In this document: piece after piece, positions 50,320-60,224 of the stretch
How positions within the stretch are numbered: the stretch's first letter is position 1
Layout of the letters: every line of letters begins with the position of its first letter
Assembly: GCA_029880325.1 (NCBI GenBank)
Contig: JAOUOP010000033.1
Location: 1 to 64,000, forward strand
Length of the DNA: 64,000 nt
DNA from: Myxococcales bacterium
GTDB taxonomy: Bacteria > Myxococcota_A > Polyangia > Polyangiales > JAFGIB01
Direction of reading: 5' to 3'
Program-made: the position numbers and the translations under genes
The notes under the pieces: model-generated
Told to the model about the DNA's origin: nothing
What the model saw: only the letters and a program-made list of their open reading frames with translations
Databases searched by the model: none

Positions 50320-50943
50320 ATGCAGCTATTCCCTCGTTCGCTGAACTATCTGCCGCTGGCGCTGGCCGTGGGTGCGGCCGGCCTCGGTGTCAGCGTTACC
50401 TTTGTGTTCTGGTACTACTTCTCGCCCAAGAACCTGCAGGTCGGTTACGCCCCCGAGCAGCCCGTCGATTACAGCCACAAGCTGCACGCTGGCGACCTCG
50501 GGATCGACTGTCGCTACTGCCACGCCAACGTCGAGCGTTCGCAGGAGGCGATGGTGCCCCCGACCCAGACCTGCATGGGCTGCCACTCCATCGTCAAGAA
50601 GGACTCGCCCAAGCTGGCCGCCCTTCGCGACAGCTGGGACAGTGGCAACCCGGTGCAGTGGGTGCGCGTGCACAAGTTGCCCGACCACGTCTTCTTTGAC
50701 CACAGCGCGCACCTGGCGGTCGGCGTGGGCTGCGTGAGCTGCCACGGGCGGGTCGACCAGATGGATGTGGTTCGGCTCGAGGAGCCGATCAGCATGGGCT
50801 GGTGCCTGGATTGCCACCGCGATCCGCAGGCACGCCTGAGGCCCAAGGATCAGATCACCAACATGACCTGGTCGGGTGGTGACGGCGAGCTTGCGCTAGC
50901 CGAGGTCAACCCACCGGAGCACTGCTCGGGGTGCCACCGATGA
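50320..50943 (+). CDS. actA: Alternative complex III subunit ActA, pentaheme cytochrome c
   Basis: The 207-residue protein has an N-terminal membrane anchor (YLPLALAVGAAGLGVSVTF) and five CxxCH heme sites: CRYCH, CMGCH, CVSCH, CLDCH and CSGCH. ActA accepts electrons from the quinol-oxidising part of alternative complex III and passes them on in the periplasm. It opens the act-cox operon. Its TGA overlaps the ATG of actB (ATGA). The whole cluster order matches known ACIII operons. Confidence 0.93.
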   Translation: MQLFPRSLNYLPLALAVGAAGLGVSVTFVFWYYFSPKNLQVGYAPEQPVDYSHKLHAGDLGIDCRYCHANVERSQEAMVPPTQTCMGCHSIVKKDSPKLAALRDSWDSGNPVQWVRVHKLPDHVFFDHSAHLAVGVGCVSCHGRVDQMDVVRLEEPISMGWCLDCHRDPQARLRPKDQITNMTWSGGDGELALAEVNPPEHCSGCHR

Positions 50944-53924
50944 GTGATTCCATGAACAAGGAAAAACCCTCCCGTTCGGGCAGCAAGATCTTCTGGCGTA
51001 GCCTGGAGGAAAAGGCGCAGGCCACGAGCACCGAAGTCGGTTCCGATGTCGTCAAGGCGACGATCGGGCTTGGCGAACTCAACCGCCTCAACCGCCGTAA
51101 CTTTCTCACCCTCAGCGGAGCCATCGGCACCCTGGCGGGCATCGAGGGCTGCATTCGACGCCCGGCGGAGAAGATCCTGCCCTACAGCCAGACGCCTGCG
51201 GACGTGAACCCGGGCGAGGCGCTGCACTACGCCACGGTGCTGCGACGGCGCGAGGAGTCGGTGGGCATCTTGGCCACCTGCTACGAAGGCCGCCCCACCA
51301 AACTCGAGGGCAATCCAGATCACCCGACCTCCCAGGGTGGCACCGATCTGCTGCTGCAGGCTGAAATCCTGGAACTCTACGACCCAGATCGCGCGCGTAC
51401 GCCCTCGAAGGGCGGTATCGAGAAGAGCTATGCGGCGTTCGACGCCATGCTCGACGACGAACTCGGTCGTCTGCTCGGCAAGCGTGGTGCGGGCCTGCGT
51501 ATCCTGAGCCAGCCGACCAACTCGCCGAGCTTCATGCGGCTGCGCCAGCGCGTAATGCAGCGCTTCCCCGAGGCGCGCTTCCACAACTACGCGCCGGTCA
51601 ACGACGACAACGTGCGCGCCGGCACGAGCGCTGCCTTCGGCCGGCCGCTCGAGGTATTGCCGCGTTTTGACCAGGCCAAGGTCGTGTTGGCCCTGGACTC
51701 GGACTTCCTGATGACGGAGACCGGCGCGGTCCAGGCGGCTCGCCAGTTCGGCGCCAAGCGCCATCTGGACTCTGCAGCCGGCGAGATGAATCGGCTCTAT
51801 GCGGTCGAGCCCAGCTTGAGTGTCACCGGTTCCAACGCCGACCACAGGCTGCGTCTGAAGGCCTCCGCCATCGGAGAGTACCTCAAGGGCCTGGCGGCCG
51901 AGCTGGCTGCTGCCGGTGTGCCGATCCCCGGGCTCGATGCAGCTGTGCGCGGCGCCAAGGTCGAGGGCATTCCGGAGACCTGGCTCAAGGCGGTGGCGAA
52001 GGAACTCGCCTCCCACCGTGGTGAATCGCTGGTGGTGGTCGGTTCACGCCAGCCGGCCGCCGTGCACGGCCTGGCCCACGCCATCAACCGGGCCCTGGGC
52101 AACAGCGGCCGCACGGTCAGCTACACCGCCCCCGCCGACGCTGGCGCGCGGCCCTCGCTCGAGGACATCAAGGCCCTCACCGCCGACATGGTCGCGGGCA
52201 AGGTCGACACCCTGATCATCCTCGGCGGCAACCCTGTCTATGACGCGCCGGCCGACCTTGGCTTCGGCGAGGCTCTGAACAAGGTCAACATCAGCCTCGC
52301 GGTAACCAGCCATCGCAACGAGACCGCTGACCGCACCGACTGGCATCTGCCGCGGGCCCACGAGCTCGAGAGCTGGGGTGACCAGCTATCGAGGGCCGGT
52401 CGCTACGCGATTCAGCAGCCGCTGATCGCCGCGCTCTTCGACTCGCGCAGCGACCTGGACGTGCTGGCGGCCCTGGCTGCCTCCGAGCAGCGCGGCCAGG
52501 CGCTGGTGCGTGAGACGGCCGGGGAGCGGGGCATCGCCGAAGAGCTGGCCTGGCAGCACCTGGTGCAAAAGGGCGCCGACGAGCGCGACGCGGCACAGAT
52601 CTTCGGCGGACTGCCGATCCAGGCCGGTAGCCTCGCGCAGGTGCTTTCGGCGCCGGCCGGTGGCGGGGAAGGGCTGGAAGCGGTCTTCCTCACCGACAAC
52701 AAGCTCTTCGACGGCCGCTACACGAATAACACCTGGTTGCTCGAGCTGCCCGACCCCATGACCCGCATCACCTGGGACAACGCCGCGCTGCTGTCGCCGG
52801 CTGGGGCCAAGGGGCTCGGAGTCAACAACGGGGACATGGTCCGGGTCAGTGCCGGCGATGCCTCGGTCGAGATGGCCGCATGGATCCAGCCCGGCATGGC
52901 CGACGGCACCGTGGGCCTGCCACTGGGCTGGGGCCGCCGCAAGGGTGGCAGCAACTTCCACGGCGCCGGTTTCGATGTCTACCCGCTGCGCAAGAGCGAC
53001 GCGGCCGACATCGTCCAAAACGTCACCGTCGAGAAGATCCGCGGCAGCTACAGCCTCTCCCAGACCCAGGACCACGACTCCATGGAGGGCCGCCCGCTCG
53101 CCGTGGACGCCACCCTGCAGGAGTACCGGGAGACTCCGAACTTCGGCCAGTTCGCTTCGCCGGACATGTCGGCCGGCCCCCTGTGGCAGACCCAGGACTA
53201 CAGCCAGGGTCAGCAGTGGGGCATGGTCATCGACCTCAACGGCTGCATTGGCTGCAGCGCCTGCGCCGTGGCCTGCCAGGCAGAGAACAACGTTCCGGTG
53301 GTCGGCAAGGAGCAGGTGGCCAAGGGCCGCGAAATGCACTGGCTGCGCCTCGACCGCTACTACGTGGGCGAGGACGAAAATGAGCCCGAGGTGGCCTACC
53401 AGCCCATCGGTTGCCAGCACTGCGAAGAGGCGCCCTGCGAAAACGTGTGCCCGGTCAACGCGACGTCCCACAGCCCCGAGGGGCTCAACGACATCGCCTA
53501 CAACCGCTGCATCGGCACCCGCTACTGCATGAACAACTGCCCCTACAAGGTGCGACGCTTCAACTTCCTGAACTTCAACCTCGACATTCCCGAAACGCGG
53601 CAGATGCAGCACAATCCGAGCGTCACGGTGCGTTTCCGGGGCGTCATCGAGAAGTGCAGCTACTGCGTCCAGCGCATCCAGGGCGCGCGTATCGTCGCCA
53701 GCCGCGAGGGACGCGAAATCGCTGATGGTGACGTGGTGGCCGCCTGCCAGCAGGCCTGCCCGACCGGAGCCATCGCCTTTGGCAACATCAACGATCCCAA
53801 CAGCGCGGTATCAGCCAAGCGCGAAGTCGACCGCAACTACGGTCTGCTTTCCGACGTTGGCACTCGACCCAGAACTCGTTTTCTCGGGAAGATCCGCAAT
53901 CCCAACCCGGAGATGAAGGGATGA
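50940..53924 (+). CDS. actB: Alternative complex III subunit ActB, molybdopterin-like domain fused to an iron-sulfur domain
   Basis: The 994-residue protein has a twin-arginine element (NRRNFLTLSGA) with a Cys in EGC, so it is probably exported by Tat and lipid-anchored. Residues about 70-710 resemble a molybdopterin oxidoreductase; in ActB this part carries no molybdenum. Residues about 750-975 form a ferredoxin-type domain with four Cys groups: CIGCSACAVAC, CQHCEEAPCENVC, CIGTRYCMNNC and CSYC with CQQACP. It relays electrons within ACIII. ActC starts four bases before its end. Confidence 0.93.
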   Translation: MSDSMNKEKPSRSGSKIFWRSLEEKAQATSTEVGSDVVKATIGLGELNRLNRRNFLTLSGAIGTLAGIEGCIRRPAEKILPYSQTPADVNPGEALHYATVLRRREESVGILATCYEGRPTKLEGNPDHPTSQGGTDLLLQAEILELYDPDRARTPSKGGIEKSYAAFDAMLDDELGRLLGKRGAGLRILSQPTNSPSFMRLRQRVMQRFPEARFHNYAPVNDDNVRAGTSAAFGRPLEVLPRFDQAKVVLALDSDFLMTETGAVQAARQFGAKRHLDSAAGEMNRLYAVEPSLSVTGSNADHRLRLKASAIGEYLKGLAAELAAAGVPIPGLDAAVRGAKVEGIPETWLKAVAKELASHRGESLVVVGSRQPAAVHGLAHAINRALGNSGRTVSYTAPADAGARPSLEDIKALTADMVAGKVDTLIILGGNPVYDAPADLGFGEALNKVNISLAVTSHRNETADRTDWHLPRAHELESWGDQLSRAGRYAIQQPLIAALFDSRSDLDVLAALAASEQRGQALVRETAGERGIAEELAWQHLVQKGADERDAAQIFGGLPIQAGSLAQVLSAPAGGGEGLEAVFLTDNKLFDGRYTNNTWLLELPDPMTRITWDNAALLSPAGAKGLGVNNGDMVRVSAGDASVEMAAWIQPGMADGTVGLPLGWGRRKGGSNFHGAGFDVYPLRKSDAADIVQNVTVEKIRGSYSLSQTQDHDSMEGRPLAVDATLQEYRETPNFGQFASPDMSAGPLWQTQDYSQGQQWGMVIDLNGCIGCSACAVACQAENNVPVVGKEQVAKGREMHWLRLDRYYVGEDENEPEVAYQPIGCQHCEEAPCENVCPVNATSHSPEGLNDIAYNRCIGTRYCMNNCPYKVRRFNFLNFNLDIPETRQMQHNPSVTVRFRGVIEKCSYCVQRIQGARIVASREGREIADGDVVAACQQACPTGAIAFGNINDPNSAVSAKREVDRNYGLLSDVGTRPRTRFLGKIRNPNPEMKG

Positions 53925-55351
53925 GCGCAGCCAGCACACCCATCGCCGCCATCGGCGAGACTCGGCTCCTACCGGAGCACGTGGACAACGCGCTGATCTC
54001 CGAGCAGGTCAGCCGCGTCACCGAAACAGAAGCGCCCCTGGGCTGGTGGATTTACTTCGGTATTTCACTGATGGGCCTGGGAGTGCTCGGCGTCTCGGTG
54101 TCCTATCTTTTCTGGGAAGGCATCGGGGCCTGGGGCAACAACAGCCCGGCGGGCTGGGCCTGGGACATCACCAACTTCGTCTGGTGGATCGGCATCGGTC
54201 ACGCCGGCACGCTGATCAGCGCGATTCTCTTCCTCTTCAGGCAGCGCTGGCGTACCTCGGTCAACCGCTTCGCCGAGGCCATGACCATCTTCGCGGTCAT
54301 CTGCGCCTTGCTCTTCCCGTCGATTCACGTCGGCCGGCCCTGGCACATCTATTACACGCTGCCGCTGCCGAACCAGATGTGGATGTGGCCGAACTTCAAG
54401 AGCCCGCTGCTCTGGGACGTCTTCGCGGTCAGCACCTACTTCACGGTCTCGCTGCTCTTCTGGTATGTCGGCCTCATTCCCGACCTGGCCACCGTGCGCG
54501 ACCGGGCCAAGTCCCTGACCCGAAAGCGTGCCTACGGCGCCTTCGCCCTGGGTTGGCGCGGCAGCAACCGCCATTGGCGCAACTACGAGCGCGCGTATCT
54601 GATTCTGGCAGCGCTTTCGACCCCGCTGGTGCTCTCGGTGCACTCGGTCGTTAGTTTCGACTTCGCCACCAGCGTCATGCCCGGCTGGCACACCACGATT
54701 TTTCCGCCCTACTTCGTCGCAGGCGCCGTCTTCTCGGGTTTCGCGATGGTCATGACGTTGATGATCATCGCCCGTCAGGTCTACGACCTCAAAGACCTGA
54801 TGACGATGAAGCACCTCGAGAACATGAACAAGATCATGCTCGTGACCGGCAGCCTGGTCGGTTACGCCTACTCGATGGAGTTCTTCATCGCCTGGTACTC
54901 CGGCAACGAGTACGAGCGCTACGTCTTCATCAACCGCGCCACCGGTCCCTACTGGTGGGCCTACTGGTGGATGGTCACCTGCAACGTGATCTCGCCGCAG
55001 CTCTTCTGGTTCAAGCGCTGCCGCACGAGCATCCCGATCATGTTCGCCATCTCCATCCTCATCAACATTGGCATGTGGTTCGAGCGCTTCGTGATCATCG
55101 TCACCTCGCTGCACCGCGACTACCTGCCGTCCTCGTGGGGCTACTTCAGCCCGACCATCGTGGACATCGGTTGCTTCGTCGGTTCGCTGGGGCTGTTCTT
55201 CACCGCCTTCGCGCTCTTCATCCGCTGGCTGCCGCAAATCGCGATGTTCGAGGTCAAGGCCATCGTGCCGGGTTCGCAGCCGAGCCATCACGGCCCCTCC
55301 CACCACGAAGCACCTGCCGGGGCGCCCGCTCTGGCGACCAAGGAGGCTTGA
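53921..55351 (+). CDS. actC: Alternative complex III subunit ActC, NrfD-like quinol-binding membrane protein
   Basis: The 476-residue protein has about ten transmembrane helices of the NrfD/PsrC type (for example FGISLMGLGVLGVSVSYLF and WWIGIGHAGTLISAILFLF). It is the integral quinol-oxidising subunit, paired with ActF. A short, His-containing tail faces the cytoplasm or periplasm. It overlaps actB by four bases (ATGA). The actD ribosome-binding site AGGAGG lies in its last codons. Confidence 0.93.
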   Translation: MSAASTPIAAIGETRLLPEHVDNALISEQVSRVTETEAPLGWWIYFGISLMGLGVLGVSVSYLFWEGIGAWGNNSPAGWAWDITNFVWWIGIGHAGTLISAILFLFRQRWRTSVNRFAEAMTIFAVICALLFPSIHVGRPWHIYYTLPLPNQMWMWPNFKSPLLWDVFAVSTYFTVSLLFWYVGLIPDLATVRDRAKSLTRKRAYGAFALGWRGSNRHWRNYERAYLILAALSTPLVLSVHSVVSFDFATSVMPGWHTTIFPPYFVAGAVFSGFAMVMTLMIIARQVYDLKDLMTMKHLENMNKIMLVTGSLVGYAYSMEFFIAWYSGNEYERYVFINRATGPYWWAYWWMVTCNVISPQLFWFKRCRTSIPIMFAISILINIGMWFERFVIIVTSLHRDYLPSSWGYFSPTIVDIGCFVGSLGLFFTAFALFIRWLPQIAMFEVKAIVPGSQPSHHGPSHHEAPAGAPALATKEA

Positions 55352-55352
55352 G

Positions 55353-55907
55353 ATGAGCGAGCAATCCAAGCGACCGCTTCTCTATCTCGCCGAGTTCGAG
55401 ACGGCCGACCAAATCATGGCTGCCGCCGAAAAGTGCCGCGATGAGGGTTTTGAGCACTGGGATGTGCATACGCCCTATCCGGTGCACGGCATGGACCAGG
55501 CCATGGGACTGCCCGACTCGCGCCTCGGCTGGATCGTGCTGGCCTGCGGTCTGACCGGTCTCAGCCTGGCGGTTTTGATGATGCAGTGGATGAACGGCTT
55601 CGACTACCCGCTCATCATCGGCGGCAAGCCAGCGGATGCCTACCCCTCGATGGTTCCGATCATGTTCGAGCTGACCGTGCTCTTGTCGGCCTTTGGCGCG
55701 ACCTTCGGCATGCTCGGTCTCAACAAGATCCCGCGCCATCACCATCCGGTCTTCTACTCGGACCGCTTTGAGGCCTGTTCCAACGACCGCTACTACGTTT
55801 CGGTCGAGGCCGAAGATCGCAAGTTTGACATCGAAAAGACCAAGGCCTTCCTGGAAGGCCTCTCGCCGAGCCATCTCGAGCTCGTCACCGAACAGGAGGA
55901 GTCATGA
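55353..55907 (+). CDS. actD: Alternative complex III subunit ActD (DUF3341)
   Basis: The 184-residue membrane protein has the DUF3341 opening (YLAEFETADQIMAAAEKCRDEG) and two transmembrane helices (LGWIVLACGLTGLSLAVLM and FELTVLLSAFGATFGML). It is a structural subunit of ACIII without cofactors. AAGGAGG at 55340-55346 is an excellent ribosome-binding site. It overlaps actE by four bases. Confidence 0.92.
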   Translation: MSEQSKRPLLYLAEFETADQIMAAAEKCRDEGFEHWDVHTPYPVHGMDQAMGLPDSRLGWIVLACGLTGLSLAVLMMQWMNGFDYPLIIGGKPADAYPSMVPIMFELTVLLSAFGATFGMLGLNKIPRHHHPVFYSDRFEACSNDRYYVSVEAEDRKFDIEKTKAFLEGLSPSHLELVTEQEES

Positions 55908-56488
55908 GCCGCCTCTGCCTCCTGGCGCTCGTGCTCGCCGCCGTCGCATCTAGCGGCTGCCGCGGTCGCACCACGGCCCAGGCGCCGATCGTCCCGATCC
56001 GCAACATGCATGATCAGCAGCGCTTCGATCCGCAATCGGAGAGTTCACTCTTCGAGGACGGCCGAACCATGCGCGTTCCCGTCGACGGTACCGTGCCGCG
56101 CGAGCGCGAACTCGATCCGGAACGTGCCGCCGGCCGGCTTCCCGACGACTCGGGCTATGTGCTGAGCATCCCGGATTCGGTGGTCAAGGGCGCCGGTGGC
56201 ATGCCGTCGCTGCTGGACCGCGGTGAGGACCGCTACAACGTCTACTGCCGGCCTTGCCACGATGGTTTGGGCGCCGGCCAGGGCCAGGTCATCACGCGCG
56301 GGCAGTGGAACCCGGCGCCTCCGACGTTCCATCAGGAGCGCATCCGGCAGATGCCCGATGGTCAACTCTTCGCCACCATCTCCAACGGCGTGCGCATGAT
56401 GCCCGCCTATGGTCCGCAAATTCCGCTGGAAGACCGCTGGGCAATCGTGGGCTACGTCCGCGCGCTGCAGCTTGCTCAAGGAGAATAG
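55904..56488 (+). CDS. actE: Alternative complex III subunit ActE, monoheme cytochrome c
   Basis: The 194-residue protein has a lipoprotein signal (LLALVLAAVASSGC) and one heme site, CRPCHDG, followed by a Met-rich C-terminal region (RMMPAYGPQI), which provides the likely axial Met. It is the monoheme subunit that passes electrons from ActA or ActB toward the soluble carriers. It overlaps actD by four bases. Confidence 0.93.
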   Translation: MSRLCLLALVLAAVASSGCRGRTTAQAPIVPIRNMHDQQRFDPQSESSLFEDGRTMRVPVDGTVPRERELDPERAAGRLPDDSGYVLSIPDSVVKGAGGMPSLLDRGEDRYNVYCRPCHDGLGAGQGQVITRGQWNPAPPTFHQERIRQMPDGQLFATISNGVRMMPAYGPQIPLEDRWAIVGYVRALQLAQGE

Positions 56489-56491
56489 GAC

Positions 56492-57985
56492 GTGAGCGAC
56501 GCCAAGAAAGAGAGCAAGGGCGCTGGCGGCGGGGATTACCGTATCCCCGAGGGTAGCAGCCTGGCGGGCGCGTGGAAGGTCGCAGCGGCCGTGGGCGCCA
56601 TAGGCGTGTTGATGGCGGGCGCAGGCCTGGCCAGCGACCCGCGGCGCTTCGGATTCGCCTACCTGATGGGCTTCATGGCCGTGCTGACGATGTCGCTGGG
56701 CTCGATCTTCTTCGTGCTCATTCAGCATCTCACCTTCGCCGGCTGGAGCGTGACGGTTCGGCGCACGGCGGAGTTCTTCGTGGCCGGTGTGGTCGTGCTT
56801 CCGATCCTCTTCCTGCCGAACCTGATGAGCCTGAGCACGCTCTACCCATGGTGGAGCCACGGCGGTGATCACGTGGCCCATGCCCAGGAGGCCATTCCGG
56901 TCCCGGGCGGCCCGGCACACGCGGTTCCGGCGCCAGCGTCGGGAGATCCCGCCGGTAGGCGCGCAGCTCCGCCGCCGCCAGCCGCACACGGGGTCGAGGC
57001 CCAAGCGCACGAGCATGGCGCGGGTGACCATGGGCACGAGCACGGCGCCGGAGACCACGGGCATGAGCACGGCGCTGCTGCCGGTCACGGCGACCACGCC
57101 GCCGGCCACGGTCACGATCCGGAGCACGCGGCCCATGCCAAGATCCTGGCCAAGAAGGAAGCCTTCCTCAACCCGGGCTTCTTCGGCATCCGCCTGGTCA
57201 TCTACTTCCTGGTCTGGCTGCTGATCGCGACCCGCCTCTTCAAGCTCTCCACCGAGCAGGACAAGAGCGGCGATCCCGCGCTTACCCTGAAGCTGCAGCG
57301 CTTCGCGCCCGCGGGCATCATCCTCTTCGCCCTGAGCCTGACCTTCGCGGGCTTCGATTGGGTGATGTCGCTCGAGCCTGCCTGGTTCTCGACCATGTTT
57401 GGCGTTCGCATCTTCGCCAGTTCCGCCGTACTCGGTCTGGCGTTGGTGATTCTGCTGTCGATGGCCATCCGCAACGCCGGCGTGGTCAAGGACGAGATCA
57501 ACGTCGAGCACTACCACGACCTGGGCAAGCTGATGTTCGGCTTCCTGGTCTTCTGGGCCTACATCTCCTTCAGCGAGTTCATGCTGATCTGGTACGCGGC
57601 GATTCCCGAGGAGACCGTCTACTACCACCACCGCTGGGACTTCCCCACCTGGCGCGCGGTCAGCATTTCCATTGTGGTGGTGAAGTTTATCATCCCCTTC
57701 TTTCTGGTGATGTCCCGCAACATCAAGCGGCGGCTCCCCATGCTGCGCCTGGGCGCGGCCTGGATCGCGGGCCTGCACCTGGTCGAGATGTACTACTGGA
57801 TCATGCCCTACTACTACCAGGGTGAGCTCGAGATCACGGGCTTGGGTCTGGTCACGGATCTGGGCTGCTTCATGGCCTGCATCGGCATCTATCTGGCGGT
57901 GGTCTTCAAGCGCATGCTTAACCACCCGGTGATCCCCGTGAAGGATCCGCGCCTGGAGCGGGCCCTGCACTTCGTCAACGCCTGA
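56492..57985 (+). CDS. actF: Alternative complex III subunit ActF, quinone-binding membrane protein
   Basis: The 497-residue protein is a ten-helix relative of NrfD/ActC. Between the third and fourth helices a cytoplasmic or periplasmic loop (about 130-215) is a His/Gly/Ala-rich repeat (HEHGAGDHGHEHGAGDHG); such a loop is not a standard part of the family and could bind metal. The start is GTG with AAGGAG upstream. ActF sits beside ActC in the quinol site region of ACIII. The following gene begins 46 bp later. Confidence 0.9.
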   Translation: MSDAKKESKGAGGGDYRIPEGSSLAGAWKVAAAVGAIGVLMAGAGLASDPRRFGFAYLMGFMAVLTMSLGSIFFVLIQHLTFAGWSVTVRRTAEFFVAGVVVLPILFLPNLMSLSTLYPWWSHGGDHVAHAQEAIPVPGGPAHAVPAPASGDPAGRRAAPPPPAAHGVEAQAHEHGAGDHGHEHGAGDHGHEHGAAAGHGDHAAGHGHDPEHAAHAKILAKKEAFLNPGFFGIRLVIYFLVWLLIATRLFKLSTEQDKSGDPALTLKLQRFAPAGIILFALSLTFAGFDWVMSLEPAWFSTMFGVRIFASSAVLGLALVILLSMAIRNAGVVKDEINVEHYHDLGKLMFGFLVFWAYISFSEFMLIWYAAIPEETVYYHHRWDFPTWRAVSISIVVVKFIIPFFLVMSRNIKRRLPMLRLGAAWIAGLHLVEMYYWIMPYYYQGELEITGLGLVTDLGCFMACIGIYLAVVFKRMLNHPVIPVKDPRLERALHFVNA

Positions 57986-58031
57986 GCCCGCATACGGCCC
58001 GAGACCCAAAGCACGGTCGGAGAAGACGAAC

Positions 58032-58568
58032 ATGGACGGTAGGAAAGAATTGCTCGGATACATGGGCACCGCGACCGGCACCATCGTCGTGCTTTTCGCG
58101 CTGCAGCTCATGTACGAGAGCCACCTGGACATCTCGCACCATGCGCGCTGGAAAAACGCGCCCCAGAACGCCGAGTTGAAGGCGGTAAGGGATCAAGAGG
58201 CCCAAGCCCTGGCCGGAATCGGCAAGGCCAAGGAGGCGCTGGCAACCCGTGGTCGCTCCGGCGTGCCGCAGGTGGCACCGCGGCCCTCGGAGGACTTGGG
58301 CGCCATGGCCGGCTGGATCCACCTGCCGGGTTTCAAGCCCTACGAGCCGCGGACTCCCGCGCAGCCGGAGGAGGCCGAGTTGGTCGCGCCCGACGGCGGC
58401 GTCGCCGACGCGGAGGTTCCGGTCGAGGGTGAGGCCGACAGCGCCGAGGGCGCCACGGCACCAGCCGAAGCGGCTCCCGCCGCACCAGCGCCCACCCAGC
58501 CCGCTCCCGCGGCTGCAGCCGCAACCCACCAGGCACCCGCCCCGAGCGCCCCGGCTGCGGGCCATTGA
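58032..58568 (+). CDS. Small membrane-anchored protein of the act-cox operon, unknown
   Basis: The 178-residue product has one N-terminal transmembrane helix (GTATGTIVVLFALQLMY), a short charged helical region, and a Pro/Ala-rich C-terminal half (about 110-178) typical of disordered tails. It has no Cys pair or heme motif. GGAGAAGACGAAC precedes the ATG. By position, between actF and a cytochrome c gene, it probably is an accessory or assembly subunit, but I know no family for it. Confidence 0.75.
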   Translation: MDGRKELLGYMGTATGTIVVLFALQLMYESHLDISHHARWKNAPQNAELKAVRDQEAQALAGIGKAKEALATRGRSGVPQVAPRPSEDLGAMAGWIHLPGFKPYEPRTPAQPEEAELVAPDGGVADAEVPVEGEADSAEGATAPAEAAPAAPAPTQPAPAAAAATHQAPAPSAPAAGH

Positions 58569-58599
58569 GCACGCGCATCCGGCGGCAGGAAGACCAGCC

Positions 58600-59331
58600 A
58601 TGAGCAACCAGAGCACAGGAAGCATCACCGCCCCGGCCGCGGGCGTGGTCGTCGGCATCGTCGTTTTCGTTCTGACGAACTTCACCCTGGGTCGCCCGCT
58701 GATCCCGAGCGTCGAGTCGGCGACGAATCCGTCGTTCGACCTCTCGCCCGTCCTGCGGGAAGGGGACGAAGCTGCGGCCGAAGCGGTGGTACCCGCTGGC
58801 GGCGCCTACGCCACCGTTTGCCAAGCGTGTCACCAGGAAAACGGCGAGGGTATGCCCGGCGCCTTTCCGCCACTTGCGGGATCCGAGTGGATCACCGGTG
58901 ATCCCGAGACTCCGATCCGGATTGTGTTGTTGGGTCTGAGCGGCGAGATCGAGGTCAAAGGCACGAAGTTCAACGCCATGATGCCTCCGCCCGCGGGTAT
59001 CACTGATGAGCAAATCGTCGAAGCCATCAACCACGCGCGCACCAGCTGGGGCAATCAGGCTTCGGAGATCGACCTGGCTCTGGTCAAGAGCGTGCGCGAC
59101 TCCCTGGCCGGTCGGACGAATGCCTGGAGTGCGGACGAACTGAACACTCTGCGTTCGGCTGCGGGCGATGCGGTGGCCGACGCGGGCGCTTCCGCCGACG
59201 GTGCTGTGGCCGAAGAGGCCGAGGCCGCCGAAGCTGCTCCGGCAGCCGAGGGGAGCGCTGCCGAGGCGCCCGCTGCGGCGGCACCGGCGGCGGCTGCCGC
59301 GGAAGCCCCGCAGGAAGCGGCGGCCCCATGA
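58600..59331 (+). CDS. Membrane-anchored monoheme cytochrome c
   Basis: The 243-residue product has an uncleaved N-terminal anchor (AAGVVVGIVVFVLTNFTL), one heme site CQACH at about residue 74 and a Met in NAMMPPPA as a likely axial ligand. The C-terminal 60 residues are an Ala/Glu-rich disordered tail. It is a candidate electron carrier between ACIII and the oxidase. ATG 58600 follows AGGAAGACC. An in-frame extension upstream is a shadow of the previous gene. Confidence 0.88.
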   Translation: MSNQSTGSITAPAAGVVVGIVVFVLTNFTLGRPLIPSVESATNPSFDLSPVLREGDEAAAEAVVPAGGAYATVCQACHQENGEGMPGAFPPLAGSEWITGDPETPIRIVLLGLSGEIEVKGTKFNAMMPPPAGITDEQIVEAINHARTSWGNQASEIDLALVKSVRDSLAGRTNAWSADELNTLRSAAGDAVADAGASADGAVAEEAEAAEAAPAAEGSAAEAPAAAAPAAAAAEAPQEAAAP

Positions 59332-59549
59332 GGCAAGCCATTCGCGGCCTCTGTCACGCCGCCATTGCGGCGGGGCAATCCGCGCGCGGTGAGGCCTTGA
59401 TGGCGCCGCGCAGCTGTGCTCCCATCGCAGCCCGAATCCCCGGGGCCGGCGACGAGGGTGCAGCGGCTTCCGGCGGATCAAACCGCGCTCGACCCTTCGC
59501 GTTCATCAAAAAAGTACCCGGGCGGCATCTGCCGCGGCGGAAATCGAGT

Positions 59550-60191
59550 ATGACCAAGTCAAGCCTCACCATCGCGACCGCGCTGTTGGCGCTTTGCGCG
59601 GCTGCCTGCAACCACGATCGTGAATCGAAGCAGCCGACCGCCAGCGGCGACGAGATCTTCCAACTCTGCGTCTCCTGCCATGGCCCGAATGGCCAGGGCG
59701 AGCAGATGTTCGACGCTCCGGCGATCGCTGGCCTGCCCCAGTGGTACGTCGAGTCGGCGCTGAAGAAGTTCAGGAATGGCGCGCGCGGCACCCATCCGGG
59801 AGACCAGACGGGTATGCAGATGCGGCCCATGGCCCTGAGCCTTCACAACGACGCCGACATTGAGACCATCGCGGCCTACGTCGCTCGGATGACACCCCCT
59901 TCACCGGGGCCGACCCTCGAGGGCGGCGATGCCAGCCGGGGCCAGTCGCTCTACGCGCCCTGCACCGCCTGCCATGGTCAGGACGGAACCGGCAACGAGC
60001 AGCTCAAGGCGCCGCCCATTCGGCAAATGAGCGATTGGTATATGCTGACGCAGCTCGAGAAGTTCAAGTCGGGCGCTCGTGGCACCAACCCGAAGGATCT
60101 GGAAGGTGCCCAGATGCGACCGAACGCCGTGGCGCTGGCCGACGAACAGGCCATGAAGGACGTACTGGCATACGTCAAGACACTCAAGTAG
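59550..60191 (+). CDS. Diheme cytochrome c lipoprotein
   Basis: The 213-residue product has a lipoprotein signal (ATALLALCAAAC) and two cytochrome c domains of the c4/c5 type: CVSCHGPNG and CTACHGQDG, with Met-bearing segments TGMQMRPMAL and EGAQMRPNAV as sixth ligands. It probably carries electrons in the periplasm, to or from the oxidase. The 218 bases upstream (59332-59549) hold no gene that I can support, though the frame stays open. Confidence 0.9.
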   Translation: MTKSSLTIATALLALCAAACNHDRESKQPTASGDEIFQLCVSCHGPNGQGEQMFDAPAIAGLPQWYVESALKKFRNGARGTHPGDQTGMQMRPMALSLHNDADIETIAAYVARMTPPSPGPTLEGGDASRGQSLYAPCTACHGQDGTGNEQLKAPPIRQMSDWYMLTQLEKFKSGARGTNPKDLEGAQMRPNAVALADEQAMKDVLAYVKTLK

Positions 60192-60224
60192 CCGAGCACG
60201 GGCACACAGGGCCAGGAGCAGATC

